Shown: positions 27,808 to 36,652 of the stretch, piece by piece
Layout: the number at the start of each line of letters is the position of its first letter
How positions within the stretch are numbered: position 1 is the first letter of the stretch
From: Arthrobacter terricola
Lineage (GTDB): Bacteria; Actinomycetota; Actinomycetes; Actinomycetales; Micrococcaceae
Direction of reading: 5' to 3'
Assembly: GCF_004354015.1 (NCBI RefSeq)
Contig: NZ_SMRU01000001.1
Coordinates: 1-64,000, forward strand
Length of the DNA: 64,000 bases
Translations under genes and position numbers: made by a program
The notes under the pieces: model-generated
The model's input: only the letters and a program-made list of their open reading frames with translations
What the model was told of the DNA's origin: nothing
Database searches by the model: none

Positions 27808-28050
27808 GTGACCTTCCTCCGCCCCCAGGATTTCCTGCTCAACGCCGCCTCCGGGACCCGGGTGGTCGTTCGTTACCGGGTAGATGGCGGCTTCACCGAC
27901 GCCCTCGGCTACTTGTTATCCGCCACCGCTGGTTCCTGCACTGTCCGCACCCGTCAATCCGACGTCGAGATCCCTTTGGCGCTCGTGGTAGCGGCCAAGG
28001 AAGTCCCGCCCCCACCCCCACGCCGCGAAGCCCGGAGTGGTCGAGCGTAG
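27808..28050 (+). CDS. Stand-alone SH3-like N-domain of a Rv0428c-type GNAT protein
   Basis: An 80-residue protein with a GTG start. It is dominated by a beta-barrel-like segment: GTRVVVRYRVDGGFTDALGY, then TVRTRQSDVEIPLALVVAAK and a proline stretch. This matches the SH3-like N-terminal domain of Rv0428c-type acetyltransferases, which usually continue into a GNAT domain. Here the protein stops after EVPPPPPRREARSGRA, and no GNAT remnant is visible in any frame downstream. It is divergent from fdxA with a 136-nt gap. It may be a truncated acetyltransferase or a lineage-specific small protein. Confidence 0.65.
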   Translation: MTFLRPQDFLLNAASGTRVVVRYRVDGGFTDALGYLLSATAGSCTVRTRQSDVEIPLALVVAAKEVPPPPPRREARSGRA

Positions 28051-28116
28051 GTACCTCCCTCTCCCAACGGACATGCGCCCCCGCCTACTCCCCAGCTGAG
28101 CATGCGCCTCCCTTGG

Positions 28117-28148
28117 GCCAAGGAATGCGCATATTCCCTATATGTCCA
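28117..28148. repeat. 32-bp interspersed repeat, copy A
   Basis: Begins GCCAAGGAATGCGCATATT and ends ATATGTCCA. It matches copy B at 29401-29432 in 30 of 32 positions by eye. The core resembles an inverted repeat, CATATWSCCWATATG. The two copies flank the AbiEi/DUF559 gene. Confidence 0.85.
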
Positions 28149-28245
28149 TTCCTTGCGCCTCGCAATGAGCATGCTCCTCGGTGGCAAACGCTTCGCTAAG
28201 GAGCATGTCCATTTTTCGCGGACAGAGCTGGGCATGTCCTCTGCC

Positions 28246-28420
28246 AGCCCGGCTCGTTTCGCTCATCCGGGCCGACACAGTTCTCTAGCCCGACAAGTTT
28301 CCTAATTCGGCCCAAGACGTCTCTCTAGCCGGGTTCGATTCTCTGATCCGGCTCGACGCGCTTCGCTAGCCGGACGCGTACTCTAATCCGGATCGACGCG
28401 CTCTTTTAATGGAGTCGAGT
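28246..28420. repeat. About 40-bp degenerate tandem repeat with covarying hairpins
   Basis: Units begin near 28246, 28287, 28327 and 28368, with a partial one near 28408. Each alternates an AGCC(C/G)G... half with an (A)ATCCGG...-like half. Within each unit the halves form an inverted repeat, and the paired bases change together: GCCCGG/CCGGGC, CCGA/TCGG, AGCCGG/CCGGCT and CCGGA/TCCGG. Confidence 0.8.
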
Positions 28421-28466
28421 TTTGTACCTGCCTCGAAAGCCCCAGTGCTCCCACCATGCCCGTGGG

Positions 28467-29291
28467 CTAAGCCGCTTGTGTCGTAAGGCCGCGATCGAAG
28501 GATTTCAACGTTTCCCTGACCATCCACACAAACTCTCGCGGCCTTTGGACCAATAGAGCGTGGCTCACCACCAAAGTGGGTACGCCGAGCCTGGTGGTGA
28601 CGTTCCAACGGCGTCGGTCTTCTTCGAAACTCGCTTTGTCCATGTGGAAGCCGGTTCCATCGGTTTCAATTCCCAGCCTCCCATCCACCATGAGATCCAG
28701 ATGTCCCATGCCTGGAATATTCACTTGCGACTCGACGTGAAATCCGGCTTGACGCAGCAGGAACCTGGCAATGCACTCAATGGTCGACTGGGATTGCGGG
28801 ACGATCATCGACACCAGCCGGCGTTCCCTCAAATCGTTCCGTCCGGTAAGTCGGTTACGCAAGGCCGACAGCTCCACTTTGCCCAGCGCCACCGCGGACT
28901 CGGCTATGACGAGGCCGTCCAAATCCGGCATGCATCGCAACGCTTGGACAACCGAATCCAGCAGGGTGGGAGGAGCCGCAGATCTGTGGCATATGAATCC
29001 GGGATATTTGCGGCTATGCGGAGCGGCAACATGCGGCACCCGAGGCCTTTCGACGATCCATAATCCTGCCAATTCAGCGGCCGAGATACAGGCTGGTTCG
29101 GCCGGGAGGGAGCGGATAGCTACAAGGGTGGGATTTGCTCCCTGCCTCGCATAAACCCCGCGGGCAACCCGACCGACCTGTCCCTTCGCCAGCGCAGCCC
29201 TTAGCTGAAAATCGGAGATTCCCGCCGCCGCAAAATGTTTGGCGCGCGCAACGCCGTCGAACTTGGAAAGTACGCCATCGATCTTATGCAT
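28467..29291 (-). CDS. AbiEi-type antitoxin domain plus DUF559 (PD-(D/E)XK-like) protein
   Basis: A 274-residue protein. The N-terminal 60 residues (FAAAGISDFQLRAALAKGQV and RVARGVYAR) match the winged-helix domain of AbiEi-family antitoxins. The C-terminal part (about 190-260) has a DUF559/Vsr-like nuclease pattern: HLDLMVDGRLGIETDGTGFH followed by FEEDRRRW. Proteins of this make-up are common in Arthrobacter and relatives; a partner toxin is usually absent and their function is unclear. No AbiEii gene is adjacent. Interspersed repeats lie on both sides, suggesting an accessory island. The ATG at 29291 is used; the frame extends into the repeat region upstream but is not likely translated. 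Confidence 0.8.
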   Translation of the reverse strand: MHKIDGVLSKFDGVARAKHFAAAGISDFQLRAALAKGQVGRVARGVYARQGANPTLVAIRSLPAEPACISAAELAGLWIVERPRVPHVAAPHSRKYPGFICHRSAAPPTLLDSVVQALRCMPDLDGLVIAESAVALGKVELSALRNRLTGRNDLRERRLVSMIVPQSQSTIECIARFLLRQAGFHVESQVNIPGMGHLDLMVDGRLGIETDGTGFHMDKASFEEDRRRWNVTTRLGVPTLVVSHALLVQRPREFVWMVRETLKSFDRGLTTQAA

Positions 29292-29374
29292 GCCGCCATC
29301 GTCTCCCGCGTCGGAAGCCGGCAGAAGGGGCGTTTTGCCGTATGTGGACAACGCAGCAGTCCATTTCTGGGCAC

Positions 29375-29461
29375 GGACAATGAGCATGCGAGGCGCGGAG
29401 GCCAAGGAATGCGCATATTGCCAATATGTCCACTGTTGAGCGTGGACAATGGGCATGCTCC
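29375..29461. repeat. Interspersed repeat cluster, including copy B of the 32-bp repeat
   Basis: Copy B (29401-29432) is flanked by GGACAATGAGCATGCG (29375-29390) and GGACAATGGGCATGCTCC (29444-29461). The same GCAATGAGCATGCTCC appears at 28162-28177 next to copy A. The CATATTG-C-CAATATG core is an exact inverted repeat here. Confidence 0.85.
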
Positions 29462-29468
29462 GCGGGGG

Positions 29469-30749
29469 TCAGGGGTGGTGGACGGCGTCGGGGAGCGTGC
29501 GCATTCCCATCAGCGGGGAGAACAACACCGGCGCCACGCTGAGCACGCTGCCGGCTAACGCAATCCATAGCGTGGGGACGAGTCCTAAGCTCTCAGCGAG
29601 CAGGCCCGAGGCAAGCGCCGAGATCGGCATGACGCCCCACACCACAAAGCGGATGGAAGCGTTCATTCGCCCGAGGAGGCGGGGTGGGCACACGCGCTGC
29701 CGCATGCTGAGCTGCATGATGTTGTACACCAGGACACCGAAGCCGAAACCGAAGTCGGAAACGATGAGCATCACCAGAGACATCCAACGCTCCGGGGCGA
29801 ATACGCTCAGCGGGACAAGGAGGAGGAAGACCGAGCTGATGATGGATGCCACCGGGATGGCGGTGCCTTCGCCGGTCCAAGCGGCGAAACGGGGCGCGGC
29901 AACGGCTCCGATCAATCCGCCGACGGCACCCACTGCCATGATGAGGCCCATGCCTTGCGGTCCCAGCTCCAATTCCCGCAACACCAGGATCGGCATCAGC
30001 GTGAAGGCAATGGTCGTGAAGAAGTTGACTCCTGCCGTGCACGCCGCGATCCTGCTGATCAACGGGTGCTTGGCCACAAAAGCGAGGCCCTCCTTGATCT
30101 CGCTGCCCAACGGACGCCGATCCGCCGTCGGGATCCGCTGCTCGGCATCCCGTGTCCGGAACAGGAAAACGGCGGACAAGAGATAGCCGGCAGCCTCTCC
30201 GACAAAAAGCACGGGTGCCGAGACAACTGCGAGGAGTGCGCCACCGGCTGCAGGACCGCCGATCCGGGCAATCTGCGAGGTAGCCTCAAGCTTGGAGTTG
30301 GCTTGTGGCACCTTTGCCGCGTCAACCAGTACCGGTACGTAGCTTTGGTAGGAAACGTCGAAGAAGACGGTCGCTGCCCCGACCACGGCGGACACCACGT
30401 AGAGGTGCCACATCTGAAGGACACCCGACCACCACAGGACCGGGACGCTTGCCATCGCAACGGTACGGACGAGGTCGGCCAGCATCATGGTCCGGCGCTT
30501 CAACCAGCGGTCCACCCATGCCCCGGCCGGAAGTCCGATCACAAGGAACGCCGCCAATCCCGCAGCATTGAGCGCCCCGACTTCGAATTCGCTTGCCGAC
30601 AGCAGCGCAACGGCAAGGACGGGAAAGGCGAGTTGTCCCAGTTGCGCACCCAACTGGCTGACCGCCTGGCCCGACCAGAAAGTGATGAAGTTCTTGTCTC
30701 GCCAGAGAGATGCGGCGGCCTGGTCTGTGCGCGTGGTCCCGGCAGTCAC
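29469..30749 (-). CDS. MFS transporter (MFS_3, enterobactin-exporter-like)
   Basis: A 426-residue membrane protein with 12 predicted segments. It has the N-terminal FWSGQAVSQLGAQLGQLAFP, GLPAGAWVDRWLKRRTMMLA (the MFS loop 2-3 motif) and FFDVSYQSYVPVLV motifs typical of the MFS_3 drug or siderophore exporter group. The GTG at 30749 gives VTAGTTRTDQ; the ORF to 31247 overlaps the regulator in antisense. It is divergent from an ArsR-like regulator with 63 nt between, containing an inverted repeat. It is therefore a likely target of that regulator. The substrate is unknown. Confidence 0.88.
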   Translation of the reverse strand: MTAGTTRTDQAAASLWRDKNFITFWSGQAVSQLGAQLGQLAFPVLAVALLSASEFEVGALNAAGLAAFLVIGLPAGAWVDRWLKRRTMMLADLVRTVAMASVPVLWWSGVLQMWHLYVVSAVVGAATVFFDVSYQSYVPVLVDAAKVPQANSKLEATSQIARIGGPAAGGALLAVVSAPVLFVGEAAGYLLSAVFLFRTRDAEQRIPTADRRPLGSEIKEGLAFVAKHPLISRIAACTAGVNFFTTIAFTLMPILVLRELELGPQGMGLIMAVGAVGGLIGAVAAPRFAAWTGEGTAIPVASIISSVFLLLVPLSVFAPERWMSLVMLIVSDFGFGFGVLVYNIMQLSMRQRVCPPRLLGRMNASIRFVVWGVMPISALASGLLAESLGLVPTLWIALAGSVLSVAPVLFSPLMGMRTLPDAVHHP

Positions 30750-30767
30750 GCGCCCAGTTTCACGCAC

Positions 30768-30787
30768 TGATTGGGATATGTCAATCA
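30768..30787. promoter_or_regulatory. Candidate operator between MFS exporter and ArsR-like regulator
   Basis: TGATTG and CAATCA are perfectly inverted around GGATATGT. It lies midway between the divergent starts at 30749 and 30813, a good position for repression of both genes. Binding by the neighbouring regulator is inferred. Confidence 0.6.
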
Positions 30788-30812
30788 CTTGCTGGTGGCT
30801 ACACTGGCGTCC

Positions 30813-31319
30813 ATGACCGAACAAGAGCGGACCGATGCCGATCTTGTCGCCAAGGGGCGGGCCCTCAGCTCGCCCCTGCGCTTGAGGATCCTTCGGCTGT
30901 GCCTGCACCAAGCACGTACCAACAAGGAAATTGCCGGTTTGCTGGGTATCAACCCGGCGTCCAGCCTGCACCACGTCCGGACTTTGGTCCGTACTGGTTT
31001 CCTCGCGCCGCAGGAGGGCCGCAAAGGAAAACGGGGCGCGAAGGAGGTGCCTTATATCGCCACGCGCACCTCGTGGAGCACTCCTGTAGACAACATTTCC
31101 CCGGTCCTGATTGAAACTTTCGTGCAGGAAACCCGCGGACTCGCTCCGGAGGATATCGACGTCTGGCGGCTCGGGGTGAAGTTCAACGCGGCCCGCCAAC
31201 AGGAGATGATGGCAAAGCTGCGCGCCGTGGTGGAGGAGTACATGCAACTACCCGCGGACGACGACGGCGAGGCCACCTCGCTGCTGATCGCCCACCACCG
31301 GGATCCCACCGCGGATTAG
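30813..31319 (+). CDS. ArsR/winged-helix transcriptional regulator
   Basis: A 168-residue protein. Residues about 15-75 form a winged helix: ALSSPLRLRILRLCLHQARTNKEIA in part, then NPASSLHHVRTLVRTGFLAP. The ARTNKEIAGLLGINPASSLHHV pattern is the ArsR/HTH_20 type. The C-terminal part (VKFNAARQQEMMAKLRAVVE) is helical and could sense a ligand. No metal-binding Cys pair is seen, so metal sensing is unlikely. The ATG at 30813 is preferred over 30771. It is divergent from the MFS exporter and probably represses it. Confidence 0.85.
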   Translation: MTEQERTDADLVAKGRALSSPLRLRILRLCLHQARTNKEIAGLLGINPASSLHHVRTLVRTGFLAPQEGRKGKRGAKEVPYIATRTSWSTPVDNISPVLIETFVQETRGLAPEDIDVWRLGVKFNAARQQEMMAKLRAVVEEYMQLPADDDGEATSLLIAHHRDPTAD

Positions 31320-31697
31320 CTACTCACGTCGGCGGCGGTACCGGTGGCACCACAAGAGCATGACGACAGTTACTGCCGCGATCCCGAAGACCCACACATT
31401 TCCGGGCAGGTCCGCGACGATCAGCTGCTTGCCCGTCCCGCCGGTCGACAAGAGCCCGACCGTCGCGTAGCAAACAATCCCGACGACCGCCGTCGGGATC
31501 AAAGAACGCGACCACGCACCCAGCAGCAGCTGGAGCGCCGCGAGCAAGAGCAGGGCGGCAGCGCAACCCCAAAAGATGTCGACGCCGGATATCGCGAGGG
31601 ATTGCCTGTGCAACGCCGTGCCGGCCAAGGCAGCAAAAAGAGCCGCCGGAACAGCTACGGCAATTCCACGTAGTGTTCCAGCGGCTCTTCTATTCAT
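31320..31697 (-). CDS. Small integral membrane protein, hypothetical
   Basis: A 125-residue protein with four predicted membrane segments (starting near VPAALFAALAGTALHR, FWGCAAALLLLAALQLLLG, IPTAVVGIVCYATVGLL and VWVFGIAAVTVVMLLW) and a short Arg-rich C-terminus. It resembles the many four-helix hypothetical membrane proteins of actinobacteria, and I cannot assign a function. Its stop codon begins one base after the stop of the convergent regulator. Its start is 43 nt from the typA stop on the same strand, so it may be co-transcribed with typA. Confidence 0.65.
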   Translation of the reverse strand: MNRRAAGTLRGIAVAVPAALFAALAGTALHRQSLAISGVDIFWGCAAALLLLAALQLLLGAWSRSLIPTAVVGIVCYATVGLLSTGGTGKQLIVADLPGNVWVFGIAAVTVVMLLWCHRYRRRRE

Positions 31698-31740
31698 TTC
31701 GTCTATCCGTAGGATGCGTCAGGCTGCAGGCAGGGCCAGC

Positions 31741-33669
31741 TTAGGCCTTGGCGCGCGCACGGGTCGCCTTGGCACGCTCGTTGGCGTCCAGGATCACCTT
31801 GCGGATGCGGATGTCTTCCGGGGTGACTTCCACGCACTCGTCTTCGCGGGCGAATTCGAGGGACTCTTCGAGGGTCAGCTCGCGCGGCGGGGTCAGGTTC
31901 TCGAAGGAATCCGAAGACGCCGCACGCATGTTGGTGAGCTTCTTTTCCTTCGTGATGTTGACGTCCATGTCGTCGGCGCGGGAGTTCTCGCCCACGATCA
32001 TGCCTTCGTAGACCTCGGACGTGGGCTTCACGAAGAAGGAACCGCGCTCCTGCAGGTTGATCATGGCGAACGGGGTGACTACGCCTGCACGGTCGGCGAC
32101 CATCGAACCATTGGTGCGGTATTCGATGGGGCCGGCCCACGGCTCGTAGCCCTCGGAGATCGAGGACGCGATACCGGCGCCGCGCGTGTCGGTGAGGAAC
32201 TTGGTGCGGAAGCCGATGAGGCCACGGGCAGGAACGATGAATTCCATGCGGCACCAGCCGGTTCCGTGGTTGGCCATGTTGGTCATGCGGCCCTTGCGGG
32301 CAGCCATGAGCTGGGTGACGGCACCGAGGTATTCCTCAGGAACGTCGATGGTCATGTGTTCCATCGGCTCGTTGAGCTTGCCGTCGATGGTGCGGGTGAC
32401 CACCTGTGGCTTGCCGACAGTCAATTCAAAGCCTTCGCGGCGCATCTGCTCGACGAGGATGGCCAGCGCGAGCTCGCCACGGCCCTGAACTTCCCAGGCG
32501 TCGGGACGCTCGGTGGGCAGAACCTTGATGGAGACGTTACCGATCAGTTCCTTGTCCAGGCGGTCCTTCACCTGGCGGGCCGTAACCTTGGCGCCCTTGA
32601 CCTTGCCGGCCAACGGCGAGGTGTTGATACCAATGGTCATGGAGATCGCGGGGTCGTCAACCGTGATGAGCGGAAGCGGCTGCGGGTTCTCGACGTCGGT
32701 GAGGGTCTCGCCGATGGTGATTTCCTCGATACCGGCGACGGCCACGATCTCGCCGGGCCCGGCGGACTCTGCCGGGACACGGTCCAGGGCCTTGGTGGCG
32801 AGGAGTTCGGTGATCTTGACGTTCTTCAACTCACCGTTGGCGCGTGCCCAAGCAACGGTCTGGCCCTTGCGGAGCGTGCCGTTGTAGATACGCAGGAGGG
32901 CGAGGCGGCCGAGGAACGGCGAAGCGTCGAGGTTGGTGACGTGGGCCTGGAGGACGCCCTCGGGGTTGTACGTCGGAGCCGGGATGTGCTCGATGATGGT
33001 CTTGAAGAGGGGTTCCAGGTTTTCGTTGTCCGGAGCGGCGCCGTCAGCCGGCTGCTCGAGGGACGCGCGGCCCACCTTGGCGGCCGCGTAGACCACGGGA
33101 ACTTCAAGGACCTTGTCGAGGTCAAGATCGGGAACTTCGTCCGCGAGGTCGGATGCCAGGCCCAGCAGCAGGTCCATGGACTCGTGGACAACCTCTTCGA
33201 TGCGGGCGTCGGGACGGTCCGTCTTGTTGACGAGCAGGATGACTGGAAGGTGCGCGGCGAGGGCCTTGCGCAGCACGAAGCGGGTCTGCGGCAGCGGACC
33301 TTCGGAGGCGTCCACGAGAAGGACGACGCCGTCAACCATGGACAGGCCGCGCTCCACCTCGCCGCCGAAGTCGGCGTGGCCGGGGGTGTCGATCACGTTG
33401 ATGGTGATGGTTTCGCCGTTCGACGACGGGCCGTTGTAGGCAACCGTGGTGTTCTTGGCGAGGATCGTGATGCCCTTTTCGCGTTCCAGGTCACCGGAGT
33501 CCATGACGCGGTCTTCGAGGTGGTTGTGCTCGGCGAAGGAGTTGGTCTGCTTGAGCATGGCGTCGACCAAGGTGGTCTTGCCGTGGTCAACGTGCGCCAC
33601 AATCGCGACGTTCCGCAGGTCGCTGCGCGAGGCAGTGGCCGCAGCGATGTTGGTAGTGGTTTCAGACAT
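31741..33669 (-). CDS. typA: Translational GTPase TypA/BipA
   Basis: A 642-residue ribosome-associated GTPase. The G1 motif is [16 protein letters not shown], with switch/G2 in [13 protein letters not shown]3 [14 protein letters not shown] and G4 [12 protein letters not shown]. These are followed by the beta-barrel and EF-G-like domains and the BipA-specific C-terminal domain ([20 protein letters not shown]). BipA assists 50S assembly and stress adaptation at low temperature. Length is usual for the family plus a short Ala/Arg-rich tail. It precedes the two peptide transporter operons on the same strand; 290 nt and a terminator separate them. Confidence 0.97.
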   Translation of the reverse strand: MSETTTNIAAATASRSDLRNVAIVAHVDHGKTTLVDAMLKQTNSFAEHNHLEDRVMDSGDLEREKGITILAKNTTVAYNGPSSNGETITINVIDTPGHADFGGEVERGLSMVDGVVLLVDASEGPLPQTRFVLRKALAAHLPVILLVNKTDRPDARIEEVVHESMDLLLGLASDLADEVPDLDLDKVLEVPVVYAAAKVGRASLEQPADGAAPDNENLEPLFKTIIEHIPAPTYNPEGVLQAHVTNLDASPFLGRLALLRIYNGTLRKGQTVAWARANGELKNVKITELLATKALDRVPAESAGPGEIVAVAGIEEITIGETLTDVENPQPLPLITVDDPAISMTIGINTSPLAGKVKGAKVTARQVKDRLDKELIGNVSIKVLPTERPDAWEVQGRGELALAILVEQMRREGFELTVGKPQVVTRTIDGKLNEPMEHMTIDVPEEYLGAVTQLMAARKGRMTNMANHGTGWCRMEFIVPARGLIGFRTKFLTDTRGAGIASSISEGYEPWAGPIEYRTNGSMVADRAGVVTPFAMINLQERGSFFVKPTSEVYEGMIVGENSRADDMDVNITKEKKLTNMRAASSDSFENLTPPRELTLEESLEFAREDECVEVTPEDIRIRKVILDANERAKATRARAKA

Positions 33670-33869
33670 GCGTTATGGCTCGATTCAGTGGTGAAGTCAG
33701 CTGTAGTATCGCGACATCCCCAACCGGAACGCACGACGGATCAGACCCTTTGCACAGGGCACCTTATTAGAGTCTAAACGCTGCGGTATTTGTTGGCCTA
33801 AAAATCGCCCCTACGGGCACTATTTTGTGCTCCTCATCACAGGGGCGGACGGTTCGCGGCAAACCGAAA

Positions 33870-33901
33870 GGCCGGCATCCCCGCGAGAAGGGACACCGGC
33901 C
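33870..33901 (-). terminator. Terminator-like hairpin after the first Opp operon
   Basis: GGCCGG and TCCC pair with GGGA and CCGGCC around a CGCGAGAA loop, with a symmetric CA/CA internal step. It lies 59 nt downstream of the dual-ATPase stop (33960) and upstream of typA. No long U-tract is visible. Confidence 0.6.
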
Positions 33902-33959
33902 AATCGGCAGCTCCGGCCGCATCTCAGCTCAACGCTGCGGCTTAGGCCACCGCCGCAGC

Positions 33960-35672
33960 TCAGGCCACCGCCGGCGGAAGCATGAGGCTCGCACCCGGGA
34001 TCGCATTGAGCAGTGCCCTCGTGTAGTCCTGCTGCGGCGAATCGAAGACCTCGTCCGTGCTTCCGGTTTCAACGAGCTTGCCCTTCTGCATGACGCACAC
34101 GTGGTCGGCGATCTGCCGGACCACAGCGAGGTCGTGCGTGATGAAGAGATAGGTCAGGCCGAGGTTGGCCTGCAGCTCAGCCAGGAGGTTCAGCACCTGG
34201 GCCTGGACCAGCACGTCCAAGGCCGAGACGGCTTCATCGCAAATGATCACTTCGGGGTCCAGAGCCAAAGCCCGGGCAATCGCGACGCGCTGCCGCTGGC
34301 CGCCGGAGAGCTCGTTCGGGTACCTCTGCATGGTGCTCTGCGGCAACGCCACCTGGTCCAGCAGTTCCCGGACCTTCTTTTCGCGGCTGGCTTTGTCCCC
34401 GATCTTGTGGGTCCGGAGCGGTTCCTCGATGGTCCTGAAGATGTTGTACATCGGATCAAGGGAACCGTACGGATCCTGGAAGATCGGCTGGACGCGGCGA
34501 CGGAAGGAGAAGATCTCCCGGCTCTTCAACGTGGAGGTGTCCACGCCGTCGAACACGATCCGGCCGGATGTCGGCGGTAGGAGGTTGAGGACCATCTGGG
34601 CCACAGTGGACTTGCCGGACCCCGACTCCCCAACGATCGCCGTCGTAGTACCGCGCTTGACGTTAAAAGAGACGTTGTCCACCGCGGTGAAGTCCGTGGC
34701 CTTGCCGATGCTCGAACGCAGCTTGAAGACCTTGCTCAGGCTTTCGACCTTCAGCACGTCCTCGGTCAGGGCCTTTTCCACGATGGTCTCCGTGGGTGCC
34801 AGAAGCTCTTCGGCCTGGATTCCCTCGGCTTTGGCAGCCTGGATCCGGCGGGAAGCCAGCGAGGGCGCCGACGCGACGAGCCGCTGGGTGTAAGGGTGCT
34901 GCGGGTTGCGCAGCAGTTCCAGGGAGGGTCCGGCTTCCACCACGTTTCCGCGGTACATGACCACTACCTTGTCCGCCCGCTCGGCGGCGAGGCCGAGGTC
35001 GTGGGTGATGAGCAGGACTGCCGTGCCAAGCTCCGACGTCATGGTCTCGAGGTGGTCGAGGATCTGCCGCTGCACAGTGACGTCCAACGCCGACGTCGGT
35101 TCGTCCGCAATCAGCAACCGGGGCTGGCAGGACAAGCCGATGGCAATCAGGGCGCGCTGGCGCATGCCACCGGAGAACTCGTGCGGGTACTGCTTCGCGC
35201 GCCGCGCCGAGTCCGGCAAGCCGGCTTCGGCCAGGACCCTTGCGACGTCGGCCGGGGCGTTGGGCTTGCCGTTGGCACGCAGCGTCTCGCGAACCTGGTA
35301 GCCGATCTTCCACACCGGGTTGAGGTTGGACATCGGATCCTGCGGAACCATGCCGATCGTGTTGCCACGCAGTTCGATCATCCGCTTTTCGGGCGCGTGC
35401 GAGATGTCTTCGCCGTCGAGAAGGATCCGGCCGCCGGAAACCTTGCCGTTTTCCGGCAGGAGGCCGATGGCCGCGAGCGCCGTCGTCGACTTCCCCGAAC
35501 CGGACTCCCCCACGATGGCGACCGTCTCACCCGGCATGATGGTCAGGTGCGCGTTCTTGACGGCCTGGAATTCCCCGTTGGCCGTCTGGAAGGAGATGGC
35601 GAGGTCCCGGATTTCCAGAAGCGGCCGCTCTTCGGTATCGGCCTCGTTGATGGTCACGTTGGACGTTGTCAT
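33960..35672 (-). CDS. Dipeptide/oligopeptide ABC transporter, fused dual ATP-binding protein (OppDF-like)
   Basis: A 570-residue protein of two full ATPase domains. The first has GESGSGKSTTAL and FSGGMRQRALIAIGLSCQP; the second, from about residue 300, has GESGSGKSTVAQMV and [15 protein letters not shown]. Each domain has an Opp-type Walker B ([14 protein letters not shown] and VIICDEAVSALDVL). They power the two permeases upstream. The ATG at 35672 has AAGGAGG five bases before it, so it is favoured over the frame start at 35687. It is the last gene of the operon. In the second domain DEAVSALD replaces DEPTSALD, a variant seen in Opp/Dpp ATPases. Confidence 0.93.
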   Translation of the reverse strand: MTTSNVTINEADTEERPLLEIRDLAISFQTANGEFQAVKNAHLTIMPGETVAIVGESGSGKSTTALAAIGLLPENGKVSGGRILLDGEDISHAPEKRMIELRGNTIGMVPQDPMSNLNPVWKIGYQVRETLRANGKPNAPADVARVLAEAGLPDSARRAKQYPHEFSGGMRQRALIAIGLSCQPRLLIADEPTSALDVTVQRQILDHLETMTSELGTAVLLITHDLGLAAERADKVVVMYRGNVVEAGPSLELLRNPQHPYTQRLVASAPSLASRRIQAAKAEGIQAEELLAPTETIVEKALTEDVLKVESLSKVFKLRSSIGKATDFTAVDNVSFNVKRGTTTAIVGESGSGKSTVAQMVLNLLPPTSGRIVFDGVDTSTLKSREIFSFRRRVQPIFQDPYGSLDPMYNIFRTIEEPLRTHKIGDKASREKKVRELLDQVALPQSTMQRYPNELSGGQRQRVAIARALALDPEVIICDEAVSALDVLVQAQVLNLLAELQANLGLTYLFITHDLAVVRQIADHVCVMQKGKLVETGSTDEVFDSPQQDYTRALLNAIPGASLMLPPAVA

Positions 35673-35683
35673 AATTGCCTCCT

Positions 35684-36652
35684 TCATCGCTTGCGGCTCT
35701 TGGGGTCAAGGGCGTCCCGCAGCGCGTCGCCAAGCATGATGAAGCTCAAGACCGTGATGGACAGTGCCGTCGCGGGATACAGCAGCACTTCGGGGTTGGT
35801 GCGCAGCGTGTCCTTCGCCGCGGAAATGTCATTGCCCCAGGACATGATGCTTCCTGGCAGGCCAATGCCGAGGAAGGAAAGCGTTGCCTCCGTGACGATG
35901 AAGACGCCGAGTTCCATGGTGGCCAGGACAATGATCGGCGCAAGGGCGTTCGGTACCACGTGCCGGACGAGCGTTCCGATCTTCGAGACGCCCAAGGAGC
36001 GTGCGGCGGTGACGAAGTCCGCGTTGCGGACCTCGATGACCGCGCCGCGCGTGATGCGTGCCATTTGCGGCCAACCGAGCATCACGATGACCATGACCAC
36101 CGTGAAGACGCTCTTGTTCTCGCGGAAGAACGGGAGCTGGGTGACAACCAGCGCGCCAAGGACCAGCGGAAGGGCAAAGAAGATATCGCCGAGGCGGGCA
36201 ATGACGGTATCGATCCAGCCGCCGAAGAAGCCGGCGAGGGCACCCAGCGTCACTCCGATGATCAGGACGAAGATGACGGACACGACGCCGACAGTCAGGG
36301 ATGCCTGCGTGCCATGGATGATGCGGGAATAGATGTCGCAGCCCTGGAAGGTGAATCCGAGGGGGTGCCCGGCCGAGGGGCCTCCGAGGGAGTCGCTTAG
36401 CTGGCAGTTGTCGTTCGGCGCGGTCTGCGTGAACAGGCCCGGGAAGAACGCAACGACGAGAAGCAGGCAGATCATGAGTGCCGAGATGATGAACAGCGGA
36501 CGACGGCGGAGCTTCCGCCATGCATCCGCCCACAGGCTCAGCGGTGCTGCGTCTACTTTGAGCGTATCGGTCGCCAGCAGGGGCGTCTCGTCAATGGGGG
36601 CAACATAGTGCTCGATCTGGCGGTTACTTTTCATAGCGGATCTACTTTTCAT
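35684..36652 (-). CDS. Peptide ABC transporter permease (DppC-like)
   Basis: A 322-residue permease with an OppC-type N-terminal cytosolic part, then a first membrane segment (FIISALMICLLLVVAFFPG) and a periplasmic loop with HPLGFTFQGCDIYSRIIHGT. The BPD_transp_1 core follows, with EAA loop TAARSLGVSKIGTLVRHVVP. The start overlaps the DppB-like stop inside an 18-bp tandem duplication, giving three in-frame ATGs. 36652, with AGGA six bases upstream, is preferred over 36634. It partners the upstream permease. The downstream gap to the ATPase is only 11 nt. Confidence 0.92.
   Translation of the reverse strand: MKSRSAMKSNRQIEHYVAPIDETPLLATDTLKVDAAPLSLWADAWRKLRRRPLFIISALMICLLLVVAFFPGLFTQTAPNDNCQLSDSLGGPSAGHPLGFTFQGCDIYSRIIHGTQASLTVGVVSVIFVLIIGVTLGALAGFFGGWIDTVIARLGDIFFALPLVLGALVVTQLPFFRENKSVFTVVMVIVMLGWPQMARITRGAVIEVRNADFVTAARSLGVSKIGTLVRHVVPNALAPIIVLATMELGVFIVTEATLSFLGIGLPGSIMSWGNDISAAKDTLRTNPEVLLYPATALSITVLSFIMLGDALRDALDPKSRKR

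Larger units (their letters stand above)
28051..28466. other. Gene-free, repeat-rich intergenic region
   Basis: This 416-nt stretch has no supported gene. It contains several GAGCATGC/GGACATGC-type motifs, one copy of a 32-bp interspersed repeat (28117-28148) and a degenerate 40-bp tandem array (28246-28420). The adjacent DUF559 gene stops at 28467. Confidence 0.8.

Noticed and set aside
28246..28420. CRISPR array
   Set aside because: Repeat units are contiguous and degenerate, with no unique spacers of constant length and no cas genes nearby.
29292..29456. N-terminal extension of the AbiEi/DUF559 protein through the repeat region
   Set aside because: The added residues come from translation of the interspersed repeats, and the conserved winged-helix domain begins right after the ATG at 29291.
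31576..33777. A 733-codon plus-strand open frame across the typA region
   Set aside because: It is antisense to typA, which has full GTPase motifs. Long antisense frames are expected in high-GC coding DNA; its translation has no recognisable domain and skewed composition.
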